NCBI GenBank assembly: GCA_947626285.1 | Contig: CANQRR010000036.1 | Location: forward strand, 1 to 35,702 | Direction: 5' to 3' | DNA from: an uncultured Lachnospiraceae bacterium | GTDB taxonomy: Bacteria > Bacillota > Clostridia > Lachnospirales > Lachnospiraceae | Length of the DNA stretch: 35,702 nt | Shown here: piece by piece, positions 7,546 through 15,044 of the stretch | Layout of the letters: the number at the start of each line of letters is the position of its first letter | Numbering within the stretch: position 1 is the first letter of the stretch | Position numbers and translations under genes: made by a program | Notes under the pieces: model-generated | Seen by the model: only the letters and a program-made list of their open reading frames with translations | Told to the model about the DNA's origin: nothing | The model's database searches: none

Positions 7546-7581
7546 ACCCCGTGGCAGAAGATCACATCTGTGCCACGGGGT
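7546..7581 (+). terminator. Terminator-like hairpin after sigma A2
   Basis: ACCCCGTGGCA pairs perfectly with TGCCACGGGGT around a 14-base loop, beginning 13 bp after the stop codon. Only a short T stretch follows. Confidence 0.65.
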
Positions 7582-7654
7582 CTCCCATACTATCGAAATA
7601 AGCTAAGCGACATCAAGCGGACGACGCCCGCCGAAAATCCGGCAACTTGCCGCG

Positions 7655-7849
7655 CTATTCTTTGGCACCCTTTCCAGGCACCTCTTCGTCATTGCAAAGG
7701 TTCTCAAGCGCGTATTCGCAACACTGGCACACAAGATTGTTGACGGAAACCTTGTTTTGCTGGGCGACCTTTTCCAGCTTGCTCACCAATTCCTCTGGCA
7801 TTCGGAATGTCTTGTTGACCATCTCGGGCTTCCTTATACTGAAACTCAT
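7655..7849 (-). CDS. Ribbon-helix-helix-like small regulator
   Basis: 64 residues. The start was chosen at the ATG with AAGGGG about 8 bp upstream, in preference to one 21 bp earlier. The sequence MVNKTFRMPEELVSKLEKV, then NKVSVNNLVCQCCEYALENL, fits an Arc/CopG ribbon-helix-helix: a short beta strand and two amphipathic helices. It is divergent from the HNH nuclease gene, and a perfect palindrome lies between them, so repressing that nuclease and itself is a reasonable guess. It carries a Cys-X-Cys-Cys motif of unknown meaning. Confidence 0.7.
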   Translation of the reverse strand: MSFSIRKPEMVNKTFRMPEELVSKLEKVAQQNKVSVNNLVCQCCEYALENLCNDEEVPGKGAKE

Positions 7850-7910
7850 GACCGCACCCCTTTCTGCCATAGGTATTGTACCTTTTGAGCGGGCTGCAAT
7901 CTACACGCAT

Positions 7911-7940
7911 AATTTACACGTCATTTTTATCTTGTAAATT
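7911..7940. promoter_or_regulatory. Palindromic operator candidate in the RHH-HNH divergent promoter region
   Basis: AATTTACA and TGTAAATT are perfect inverted 8-mers separated by 14 bp. A TACACG motif is repeated nearby. It lies between two divergent genes, 4 bp from the -35 candidate of the HNH gene. Confidence 0.5.
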
Positions 7941-7944
7941 GCAC

Positions 7945-7973
7945 TTTACTAATCCATTGGGCTCGTGTAGAAT
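7945..7973 (+). promoter_or_regulatory. Promoter candidate for the HNH gene
   Basis: TTTACT and TAGAAT with a 17-bp spacer, about 42 bp before the HNH start codon and next to the palindrome at 7911-7940. Confidence 0.45.
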
Positions 7974-8015
7974 AAGGGAAAGCAGTTACCTATCAGCAAG
8001 AAATGAGGTCGCCAC

Positions 8016-8759
8016 ATGGGAAATCGCACGCCATGGAGCAGAGAAGATATTATCGTCGCCTATGCGTTGTATTGTATAACGCCCCTTAAACAAATCCGGC
8101 CGACAAACCCACTCATCCGGCAGGTCGCAGAAAGCTTCCCGCATTCGCTCCATTCACTAGTCATGCGAATGCACAATTTTTCTGCGATCGACCCAAATTC
8201 AAATGTTGCCGGTGCCAGCCACGCTGCAAAGCTAGACCACCTCATCTTTGAAGAATTCAAAAATGACTGGGGCAGCCTAAGCATTCAGGCTGAATCCCTA
8301 ACGGGCCTCGCCCTGTTCGACGCGAATCCCATCAACGGAGCAAAGCCCCTTTCCTCTCTGACAGACCGGAACAAAGTCAGTCGTGAGCGGCACTTCTTTA
8401 GGGCCTCCGTCTTTGCCTCCTATGAGAACACATGCTGTATATCTGGCATGACTCTCCCCGCCATGCTGATCGCCAGCCACATCAAGCCCTTTCGGAGCTG
8501 TAGATCGTCCTCCGAGCGCACCGACCCGCAGAACGGCCTGTTGCTGAACACTTTTTATGACAAGGCTTTTGACGCCGGCCTTATAACTGTCACGCCAGAT
8601 TACAGGGTGCATGTGTCCACCTTGGTCAAGTCCCAGCGTGACGAATTCACCCAGCGCTGGCTTACCGGCCTGGAGGGATCGCAAATCACCCTTCCCGCTC
8701 GCTTCTACCCGCGGCGGGACTATCTTACCTATCATAACGATGTCGTCTTCAAGCACTAA
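8016..8759 (+). CDS. HNH endonuclease
   Basis: 247 residues. GAGG lies 7 bp before the ATG. The C-terminal half carries a clear restriction-type HNH domain: a Cys pair at 140-141 (CCISGM), the ASHIKPF segment with H155, and DPQNGLLLNTFYDKAFD, supplying N173 and an acidic/aromatic end at 181-186. The N-terminal ~120 residues, with WSREDIIVAYALYC, are probably a DNA-recognition or regulatory domain as in stand-alone HNH restriction-like proteins. No cognate methyltransferase is adjacent, so it may cut modified or foreign DNA, or be the element's exclusion function (inference). It is the last gene of element A. Confidence 0.85.
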   Translation: MGNRTPWSREDIIVAYALYCITPLKQIRPTNPLIRQVAESFPHSLHSLVMRMHNFSAIDPNSNVAGASHAAKLDHLIFEEFKNDWGSLSIQAESLTGLALFDANPINGAKPLSSLTDRNKVSRERHFFRASVFASYENTCCISGMTLPAMLIASHIKPFRSCRSSSERTDPQNGLLLNTFYDKAFDAGLITVTPDYRVHVSTLVKSQRDEFTQRWLTGLEGSQITLPARFYPRRDYLTYHNDVVFKH

Positions 8760-9078
8760 GGCCGGCCGGCCACCAATCGCCGCCGCCTAAACAGGCGGCA
8801 GGACCTGAGCAGTACCCGAATCGTGATGCCGAATTGATGGCGAAACCTCAATCCCGCTCCGGAAAAAGCAGAAAATAGGCACAATATGTAAATGAAAAGT
8901 AGCTCAGAAAAGCTGAATACAGATGGAAATATATTCCAGCAGTGGAGTGGGAATAAGGAAAGAAATCTTCTGTGCCTTGAAAACACGGGATCTCTTTGCC
9001 CCTTCTCCCGGTTTTGATAACGATTTGATAACAACGACCTGACCGGGCCTGTCTATATGAACGGCCCGAGCGAAAAAC
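8760..9078. other. Gene-free junction with attachment core 2
   Basis: No gene. It contains GAGTGGGAATA at 8945-8955, followed by AGG, so the core again reads Glu-Trp-Glu-stop (TAA). About 60 bp further right come two tandem TTGATAAC motifs, candidate Int arm sites, preceded by a hairpin (AAAACaCGGGA pairing with TCCCGgTTTT, 8982-9014). The sequence left of this core does not obviously match the arms at the other two cores, so its assignment as an element boundary is less secure. Confidence 0.5.
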
Positions 9079-9112
9079 GGACCTGCTGATTCGGTATCAG
9101 CAGGTCCATTTT
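9079..9112. terminator. Bidirectional terminator
   Basis: A perfect 12-bp stem (GGACCTGCTGAT, five-base loop) is followed by ATTTTTG on the plus strand and has AAAAA on its other side, so it could serve both directions. It lies directly after the minus-strand fragment that ends at 9115. Confidence 0.8.
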
Positions 9113-9114
9113 TG

Positions 9115-9391
9115 TTATTCATCTTTTCGGCCGCGTTTCTTTACACCACGCTGCACCGCGTCACTGAGCTCCTTGGACGGGATCTTGCCCCAGTTGTTCT
9201 CCGTGTCAAATTCCGGGTAACGGTAACGCCATCTATCATAATCCTCTTTTGTGATCTCTCCCGCCGCCAGCTTTGCGGCTTGTTTCTGCCATGCTGTGAG
9301 CAGATCAAAAAGCTCTACATAGGTTGTACCCCCGGACTTGTCCAGCCGCAGGCATACCTCACCGTCAAGCTCACCCACGCCCAGGCCATAA
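9115..9391 (-). pseudogene. C-terminal fragment of an unrecognised mobile-element protein
   Basis: The frame ends normally at 9115 before a terminator. Its N-terminus (frame start at 9435) is merely the antisense of the excisionase remnant, so the real gene is truncated near 9391. The surviving ~92 residues (YVELFDLLTAWQKQAAKLAA, then YDRWRYRYPEFDT) look like a real protein with helical, basic character. I cannot name the family. The breakpoint marks a deletion or recombination joint. Confidence 0.45.
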
Positions 9392-9511
9392 CGGGCTATG
9401 AATGAGGAGTTGAAAAAGGCCGGCTGTATCACCATCGCTGGCCGGATCGACCGTAAGTTTTTCCACGAGCAGTTTTACAGCACCAAAGACCACCACGAAA
9501 GGAGCAGATGA
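9392..9511 (+). pseudogene. xis: Excisionase remnant (5'-truncated)
   Basis: From an ATG at 9398 the frame encodes MNEELKKAGCITIAGR and ends RSR-stop, overlapping the integrase B start (ATGA). It matches the second half of the excisionase-like protein at 5201, but the HTH half is missing: an in-frame TAA lies just before it and the sequence upstream belongs to a different, antisense gene. This is a decayed xis placed immediately upstream of int, as in Tn916-type elements. Confidence 0.65.
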
Positions 9512-9513
9512 AT

Positions 9514-10438
9514 ATGCCAGTCTATCGGGACAAGAATGGCACATGGTATGTCATGTGCCGGTACACGGATTGGAGGGGCGAGCGCAAGCAGAAATGCAAG
9601 CGCGGCCTGCGCACCAAACGGGATGCCCAGGCATGGGAACGGGAGTTTCTCATGCAAAAACAGGCGATGGCAGAACGAGATGCGTTCCCATACGGCTCCC
9701 AGCGGCAAGCTCTACTCTCCCACCTATCTGAAGTCCATCCACAATCAGTTGAGCGCCATCTTCAACCATGCTGTCCGCTACTACGGTCTACAAGCCAACC
9801 CCGCGGCAAAGGCCGGCGCCATGGGTGAGAAGGAGCGGCAGGAGATGCAGTTTTGGACAAAGGAGGAATACCTGCGCTTCGCGGACGCCATGATGGACAA
9901 GCCCCTTTCCTATTACGCTTTTGAGGTGCTCTACTGGTGCGGCATCCGGGAGGGCGAGCTGCTGGAGCTCACGCCATCTGATTTTGACTTCAAGGCCGGA
10001 ACGGTTTCCATCACCAAATCGTATCAGCGGCTGAAGGGCCAGGATGTGATCACCAGCCCCAAGACCCGAAAGAGCAACCGGGTCATATCCATGCCGAGAT
10101 TTCTCTATGACGAGATGCAGGATTATTTAAAAATGTTCTACAGCGCCGGGGCTTCAGACAGGATATTTCCTGTCAGCAAGCATTACCTGAAGCATGAAAT
10201 GGAACGCGGCTGCAAGGCCACCGGCGTCAAGCGGATCCGGATACACGACCTGCGTCACTCCCACGTTTCCCTGCTCATAGATATGGGCTTCACTGCCTTG
10301 GCCATCGCTGAACGAGTGGGCCACGAGAGCATCGATATCACCTACCGCTATGCCCATCTGTTCCCTACACGGCAGACGGAGATGGCCGACCGGTTGGACA
10401 TGGAGCGTACAGGGAAAGGAGCCGAAAATGTCCCATAA
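9514..10438 (+). pseudogene. int: Tyrosine integrase B, broken by internal deletion and frameshift
   Basis: The arm-binding domain starts normally (MPVYRDKNGTWYVMC, GGAG upstream) but runs in one frame to about 9665. The catalytic part continues in another frame from about 9700 (YSPTYLKSIHNQLSAIF). Compared with integrase A, about 60-70 residues of the core-binding domain are missing at the join. The catalytic residues survive: CGIREGEL, HDLRHSH, GHESIDITYRYAH. Without the core-binding domain and with a frameshift it is almost certainly inactive, so this element would depend on another integrase such as A. It overlaps the MobC-like gene downstream by 11 bp. Confidence 0.85.
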
Positions 10439-10751
10439 GAATCTCGACAGAAATAACCGCTGGAGGAGCAAGACCGTCGCCTTCCGCGTTTCACCGGAGG
10501 AAAGCGCACTGCTCGATACGGCGGTCCGCCTGTCTGGGCTGACAAAGCAGGACTACATCACCGACCGGCTTTTATGCCGGGCGGTGGTGGTGCAGGGAAA
10601 CCCAAAAGTCTACAAGGCCCTGCGCGATCAACTGGCTGCCGTTTTGGGCCAGCTGCGCCGTATTGAAAACGGCGCCAGCGTTGACGGCGAACTTCTGGAA
10701 ACGATACAAATGATCGCGGTCATCATGGACGGCATGAGGAGAGATGCATGA
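10428..10751 (+). CDS. MobC-like mobilization (relaxosome) protein, copy 1
   Basis: 107 residues. A basic N-terminus with a ribbon-helix-helix-like segment (KTVAFRVSPEESALLDTAV) is followed by a helical tail (LRDQLAAVLGQLRRIENG). Such proteins bind oriT and help the relaxase nick it. The gene overlaps the end of integrase B, and a string of hairpins follows within 30 bp. No relaxase gene follows: a serine-recombinase transposon begins 135 bp downstream and no relaxase fragment is seen on its far side. Confidence 0.7.
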   Translation: MSHKNLDRNNRWRSKTVAFRVSPEESALLDTAVRLSGLTKQDYITDRLLCRAVVVQGNPKVYKALRDQLAAVLGQLRRIENGASVDGELLETIQMIAVIMDGMRRDA

Positions 10752-10778
10752 CAAAATGTGATATACCCGCAAGCATCG

Positions 10779-10871
10779 CGTTTGTGCTACCACAAACGCC
10801 TTTTAGGAAACATCCTGAAACCTCTAAGGGCTTGGGATATCCCAAAAGCCTGTGTTTTGTCCCCAAAACAC
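10779..10871. other. Hairpin cluster resembling an oriT (copy 1)
   Basis: Three strong hairpins lie in under 100 bp: GCGTTTGTG-CTAC-CACAAACGC (10779-10800), the palindrome TTGGGATATCCCAA (10832-10845), and GTGTTTTG-TCCC-CAAAACAC (10852-10871). The first two motifs recur in the same order beside the second MobC gene (13401-13456). Neighbouring mob genes suggest a transfer origin; one hairpin could also terminate the MobC transcript. Confidence 0.5.
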
Positions 10872-10885
10872 GATGCTTGTTAGTA

Positions 10886-10913
10886 TATGTGTGAACCCGT
10901 ATAGGGACGAAAA
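10886..10913 (+). repeat. Left terminal inverted repeat of the serine-recombinase transposon
   Basis: Matches the reverse complement of 22311-22338 at 26 of 28 positions. It lies about 50 bp outside the recombinase stop codon. Confidence 0.7.
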
Positions 10914-10961
10914 TGTTATGTAAGGCGGCAGGAGATGGATTTCCTGCCGTTTTGCCTGTTA

Positions 10962-12608
10962 TCAGGCGGTTTTTCTGCCGTGCTTTTCGGCATACTGCTT
11001 CAGTTCTTCGTCCGTGGGGATGTCGATGATACCCACATATGAATAGTAAATGTCAATGGTCTGCGTCCGCTTGCCGTCCTTCTTGACCGCTTTGTGGACA
11101 ACGATCTTGTCTACCAATGCGTTCAGAATTTCCAGCGTCAGCTGTTCCACACGGATATATTTCCGTGTGACGGCAATCAGTTTCTCCACATTGTGTACCA
11201 CTGTGTCGGCCTGTACGATCTCCTCGGTGAGCTTGGCGATTTCCGTTCGGATTTCCTCCTGCTCCGCTTCATACCCTTCGGACAGCCGGTAGAATTGCTC
11301 GTCGGAGAGCTTTCCCGTGGCATTGTCCTCATAGGTCTTGCGGAACAGATAGTCGATCTCCCGTAAACGCTTTTCATGCTGTTCCGTAAGCGCCTGCTTT
11401 TGCCGGATCTCGTACTCCTTGTCCGCCATTTGGCAGTCGATCTGCTGCTTAACAAAGACACGCTCAAACTGCTGCAAATAGGACAGAAACTGCCTAAGCT
11501 GCTTTTGCACCAACTGCTCCAGCACCGATTCCCGGATATAGTGAATGCTGCAAGCATTCATCCGGCTGTTTCGCTTGTACCCGCCGCAGCGGAAATACTT
11601 ATACCCGTTCGATACATTCAGCGAGAGCTTTGCGCCGCAGTCGGCGCAGTAGAGCAGTCCCGAAAAGATACTGGTCGCTCCCGTTTTGGTTGGGCGGCGT
11701 TTGTTCGCCCGTAAAAGCTGCACCTTGTCCCAAATCGGTCTGTCGATAATCGGCTCGTGAGCGTCCTCTACGACGACACGCCGTTCCTTGGGGGACGGCA
11801 CCCGCTTTTTGCTCTTGAAGCTGAGCCGCAATGATTTCAGTCCCTCTGTCACGCCGATATAGGCGGCGTTGTCGAGGATAGCGCCTACCGCCGAGCTTTC
11901 CCAGCAATAGGGGTCTTCGGAGCGTTTCGATACGCCGATCCCTTTGGACGCTTTATAGGCGGACGGGGTGAGTACCTTATCCCGCCATAACGCCGTTGCG
12001 ATGGCGGAGCAGCCCAATCCGTCCAGCGCCATCTGAAAAATCCGCCGCACGATTGCCGCCGCTTCCTCATCTACGAGCCACCGCTTGGGGTCATTCGGAT
12101 TTTTCAGATATCCAAACGGCGCTGCGCCGAGGTGTTCGCCGTTCATCGCCTTGGAGCGTTTGACCTGCTTTACCTTTTTGCTGGTGGTTTTGGGATACCA
12201 CTCGTTAAACAGATTGGTAAAGGCGGCAAACTCATTGCTGTTTTCGCTTTGCGTGTCCACATTGTCCAGTATGGCGATAAAGCGGATGCCGGCTTCTGGG
12301 TATAGAATTTCCTGATACCGGCCTACGCCGATGTGTTCCCGCCCAAAGCGGCTCAGATCTTTGACGATGACCGTTTTGACCAATCCCTTTTTGCAGTCCT
12401 CGTTCATGCGGATAAAATCGGGACGGTCGAAATTTGTGCCCGTATAACCGTCGTCCACATAGAACTGCGGATTGGGAAAATGATTCCGTTTGGCGTAATC
12501 CAGCAGATAGCTTTTTTGATTGGCTATGGAATTGCTGTCGCCTTCCCGTCCATCGTCCTGTGAGAATCGGCAGTACAGGGCGGTGATTTCTTTTTGCTGT
12601 CTGTTCAT
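10962..12608 (-). CDS. Large serine recombinase (TnpX-like)
   Basis: 548 residues; AAAGGAG 6 bp before the ATG. It excises and inserts the surrounding transposon through a serine-DNA intermediate. The resolvase domain occupies about 1-150 with the nucleophile S16 in LYCRFSQDDG and the RFGREH motif near 87-92. A recombinase domain follows (about 160-300). A zinc ribbon has C321, C324, C341 and C353. A coiled-coil stretch lies at about 385-450, and the DUF4368-like C-terminus ends KTA. Length and order fit an intact enzyme. The gene lies at the left end of the element and reads outward. Confidence 0.93.
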   Translation of the reverse strand: MNRQQKEITALYCRFSQDDGREGDSNSIANQKSYLLDYAKRNHFPNPQFYVDDGYTGTNFDRPDFIRMNEDCKKGLVKTVIVKDLSRFGREHIGVGRYQEILYPEAGIRFIAILDNVDTQSENSNEFAAFTNLFNEWYPKTTSKKVKQVKRSKAMNGEHLGAAPFGYLKNPNDPKRWLVDEEAAAIVRRIFQMALDGLGCSAIATALWRDKVLTPSAYKASKGIGVSKRSEDPYCWESSAVGAILDNAAYIGVTEGLKSLRLSFKSKKRVPSPKERRVVVEDAHEPIIDRPIWDKVQLLRANKRRPTKTGATSIFSGLLYCADCGAKLSLNVSNGYKYFRCGGYKRNSRMNACSIHYIRESVLEQLVQKQLRQFLSYLQQFERVFVKQQIDCQMADKEYEIRQKQALTEQHEKRLREIDYLFRKTYEDNATGKLSDEQFYRLSEGYEAEQEEIRTEIAKLTEEIVQADTVVHNVEKLIAVTRKYIRVEQLTLEILNALVDKIVVHKAVKKDGKRTQTIDIYYSYVGIIDIPTDEELKQYAEKHGRKTA

Positions 12609-12708
12609 TCAAACTCCTTTCCGACAGCGAATACGGTGTTTTGAAGTGTATCCATAGTATATCATATTCGCCGTCACAATTCAACGCTTTAAAGCGATGA
12701 TTCATACT

Positions 12709-12987
12709 TTATTCCGAATCGTAATAGAGATTTGGCTTCACGCCGTCCTTGAAAAGCAATTCGCACAGATAGCCGAGCAAGTCACGACCGTTCTCTCGGA
12801 AATGCGCGTTCAAGGTATATTCCGTATTCCCGATCTTCTCGGTCAATGCGGTTTGCTCCGGGATGCGGAGCAAAGGAGACGGTTCTTCGGCAGGTGGCAA
12901 GCCGTCGTACTCAAAGCTGCGGTAGTCAATTCCGTTGTATTGCTCCGCAATACGCTGCGCTTCCAAAGCCTTATCGTTCTCTGTCAT
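12709..12987 (-). CDS. TnpW-like small transposon protein
   Basis: 92 residues. The start with GGGAGA 8 bp upstream was chosen over an earlier ATG. The segment LTEKIGNTEYTLNAHFRENG resembles the short TnpW-type proteins of Tn4451-like elements (kigs..Y.v.vhfs....e.). The N-terminal part (MTENDKALEAQRIAEQYNGI) is acidic and unrecognised. Its function is unknown; its position just upstream of the recombinase suggests an accessory or regulatory role. The family call is moderate. Confidence 0.6.
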   Translation of the reverse strand: MTENDKALEAQRIAEQYNGIDYRSFEYDGLPPAEEPSPLLRIPEQTALTEKIGNTEYTLNAHFRENGRDLLGYLCELLFKDGVKPNLYYDSE

Positions 12988-13001
12988 AAAATCATCTCCC
13001 T

Positions 13002-13355
13002 TCATTTCCATTTAAGATTGCTTTTCACCGGCAGCAGAAAAGTCTGCTCGATTTCCAGTTGAAACTGTGCCAGCTTTTTCGTAAGCTCGGTGATGGCATT
13101 CGCATCGACGAAGCCGAGCGTGTTCGCCTTTCTTGCAAGCTGGTTCAGGTTATTGCTCATAGCATAAAATTTCCGCATCGCTTCATAGAAGCGTTCGTCG
13201 GGCGCTTCCCTCGGCTCGTAATTGGTTAAGAGCATTCGGATCACGGTGGACTTCGGCAGCTTCGCCATCGCCGCCTTGCGGTTCAGCTCAGCGCTCTCTT
13301 TTTCGTTGAGCCACACTCGAAGCTGAATGTTTCTCGTTCGTTTTGCTTTCTTCAT
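13002..13355 (-). CDS. mobC: MobC-like relaxosome accessory protein, copy 2
   Basis: 117 residues from the ATG with AGGA about 9 bp upstream. The ribbon-helix-helix N-terminus (RTRNIQLRVWLNEKESAEL) is followed by AMSNNLNQLARKAN, a typical MobC signature, and a helical C-terminus. These proteins load the relaxase at oriT. A hairpin cluster lies within 100 bp upstream, the normal oriT-mobC arrangement. The relaxase that usually follows is absent; instead a TnpW-like gene and the recombinase come next. Confidence 0.85.
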   Translation of the reverse strand: MKKAKRTRNIQLRVWLNEKESAELNRKAAMAKLPKSTVIRMLLTNYEPREAPDERFYEAMRKFYAMSNNLNQLARKANTLGFVDANAITELTKKLAQFQLEIEQTFLLPVKSNLKWK

Positions 13356-13400
13356 GGTCATCAATCCTTTCTGAATTTTGTTTCGGTCTTTGCAGAGGGT

Positions 13401-13456
13401 TTGGGATTCATCCCAACGAGTTTACCGTTTGTCACCCCTTTGGGGGCACAAACGGT
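13401..13456 (-). other. Hairpin cluster resembling an oriT (copy 2), upstream of mobC
   Basis: On the mobC strand, a hairpin with ACCGTTTGT/ACAAACGGT outer arms and a CCCC-aaa-GGGG inner stem is followed by TTGGGATgaATCCCAA, then mobC. The same two motifs, in the same order, occur at 10779-10845 next to the other MobC-like gene. Confidence 0.55.
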
Positions 13457-13515
13457 CTGCTCGCTAAGATTGCGCAGGCTTTTGTATCTCGCTTTGAAAG
13501 ACTGTCATAAAACCG

Positions 13516-13833
13516 TCATTGACAGGGTAAATCGCTTCGTAAAGTAACGATCCTTTTTCGACAGGTACGGGAAAAAGAAATCCCGATACCATGTTCTTCG
13601 TATAATTCCAGACTGTATTTACGGAGCAACTTCGCAGCGGTATTGGGCGGGGTATAGGTATCCAGCAGCACCCATAACAGTTCCGTTACCGTTCCGTTCC
13701 ACTCGGCTTTTGACTTCATAAACGCAATCACCTTCCGAAGAAAAGGGTGTTGTTCGGTCAACACGGGATACCCGTATGCCGGAATATCTCCCATCATTTC
13801 CGCAACCAATCGCTCCCCTTTGGTCATTTTCAT
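13516..13833 (-). CDS. Hypothetical protein with replication-protein-like C-terminus
   Basis: 105 residues; GGAGG 10 bp before the ATG. The N-terminus (KMTKGERLVAEMMGDIPAYG) is unrecognised. The C-terminal half (WNGTVTELLWVLLDTYTPPN, then GIGISFSRTCRKRIVTL) resembles the short winged-helix-like domain often found at the C-terminus of phage and plasmid primase or replication proteins. It may bind DNA. It is leftward, between a small Cys-rich gene and the oriT-like cluster. Confidence 0.55.
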   Translation of the reverse strand: MKMTKGERLVAEMMGDIPAYGYPVLTEQHPFLRKVIAFMKSKAEWNGTVTELLWVLLDTYTPPNTAAKLLRKYSLELYEEHGIGISFSRTCRKRIVTLRSDLPCQ

Positions 13834-13866
13834 TCCAATCACTTCCTCCTTTTTCCATACGATTAT

Positions 13867-14049
13867 TCAATCCCCCTTCTTCCGTTTTCGCTCCTTTCTC
13901 TGATAATTTGGGCATTCAATAACCGCCGCCCGAAAGCTCTGCTTGCAGTCGTGTCGGCACTTTCGGCATAGCAAGTTGTAGGTGATACGATTGCGGTCGT
14001 TTAGAAACAGCGCCCATTCCTGTTTCCGCTTTTTACTCATTCGTGGCAC
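13867..14049 (-). CDS. Small Cys-rich protein of clostridial mobile elements
   Basis: 60 residues from a GTG with GGAGG 7 bp upstream; another start would be the ATG three codons in. Four cysteines (two in CRKCRHDCK, one in ECPNY) and a very basic tail (KERKRKKGD) suggest a zinc-binding nucleic-acid protein. I recall similar small proteins beside mob and transfer genes in clostridial integrative elements, but no function is known to me. Confidence 0.6.
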   Translation of the reverse strand: MPRMSKKRKQEWALFLNDRNRITYNLLCRKCRHDCKQSFRAAVIECPNYQRKERKRKKGD

Positions 14050-14362
14050 TTGCCCACCTCCCATAATTTCTACCCGCACCACATGATGCGGGTATGTATG
14101 CGCCGTTTCACCCGACTGTCGTTTTTGTATTCCTGCCCCGGAGTCTCACCGCAGCGTCGCTGCGCTCGCTTCCTTTCGGAAGGTCATCGCACGGTCCCCT
14201 CTTGCGGTACCCGAAAAAGGCTTCGGGCGCCTGCTGGCGCTGACCCTTGCCTTTTCCGACCGCTGCGCCAACCCCGCCTTCGCTGCATCCGCCACCGGCG
14301 GCGCTCGGCGGCGTTGCCAATCGGACGGCTATTCAATTTTCAAAGGTCATGAGAGAAACTTG
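14050..14362. other. GC-rich gene-free stretch
   Basis: Rich in short palindromes, such as CGCAGCG-t-CGCTGCG near 14151. No frame on either strand has a ribosome site and protein-like composition. It lies between the Cys-rich gene and the repeat array. Confidence 0.4.
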
Positions 14363-14846
14363 CCCTCACAGATTTGGAAAAGGAAGCGGTTTTGTACCCT
14401 CTGTTCGGAAAAAGTTCTTTCACTTGTTTGGACTGGGGAGGTATTCCTAACCCCCTCGGAAATGAATTTTTTTGAATCCCCTCACTTGTTCCGGCTGGGA
14501 AGGTTCAAAACTAACCCCCTGCAGAAGGATTTTTCAAAAAGTTCTCCCACTTATTTGGACAAAGGGTATCGAAATGGACACCCATTTTTGCGCCCGTGAG
14601 AAAAAATCTCTTCACTTGTTCCGACTGGGAGAGACCGATATTCAACCGCTTTTTGAAAAAATTATTCTATTTTTGGAAAGGCACCGATTTTCAATCTGTG
14701 AGAAAAAGTCCTCTCACTTGTTCCGACTGGGAGAACCCGTTTTCCAACCCTCCCTGCGAAAAAATTTTTGCCTCCCACTAATTCGCACTGGGAAGGGTCA
14801 ACCACAAGTCATTTTTGAAAAATTTCTCTCATTATATCTGGACAAC
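14363..14846. repeat. Degenerate tandem array of nine 47-65-bp units
   Basis: The core TCACTTGTTCCGACTGGGAG recurs with variation near 14363, 14418, 14481, 14546, 14611, 14663, 14712, 14773 and 14826. Between cores are A/T-rich stretches such as GAAAAAATTTTTG and CCAACCCCCTGC. The two best-kept units (14611 and 14712) are nearly identical over 20 bp. Spacing is irregular and units diverge, so this is not a CRISPR. Iteron-like protein binding sites or a decayed repeat are possible. Confidence 0.75.
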
Positions 14847-14908
14847 GGACGGCGTTTTTTAAGTCTGTCGGCAGATTTTTCTGAATTTGGGCAAAAAATA
14901 GAGCGTCC

Positions 14909-14937
14909 GATGTTACTCGGACGCTCTGGAAAAAGCA
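14909..14937. terminator. Hairpin 1 of a double terminator region
   Basis: GAGCGTCCGA pairs with TCGGACGCTC around a short loop, with A-rich flanks on both sides. It lies between the repeat array and the end of the leftward cargo operon. Confidence 0.65.
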
Positions 14938-15044
14938 GCTTTTCGGGGCGATTTTGGAGTATTTGTTGCTCTGTAATCGCCTTTGAAAGCAAGGGATGTG
15001 TATTTGTATTCAGTTGTGCCCATACTCCTAAATGGAGCGTTTGG

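Noticed and set aside
8944-8956. guaA coding sequence ending at core 2
   Set aside because: The frame upstream meets a stop (TAG) about 50 bp earlier, so no guaA body is present, only the core motif.
9660-9710. Programmed frameshift in integrase B
   Set aside because: About 60-70 residues of the family core-binding domain are missing at the same place, so it is a deletion.
14363-14846. CRISPR array
   Set aside because: Units are imperfect, spacing varies from 47 to 65 bp, linkers resemble each other, and no cas gene is present.
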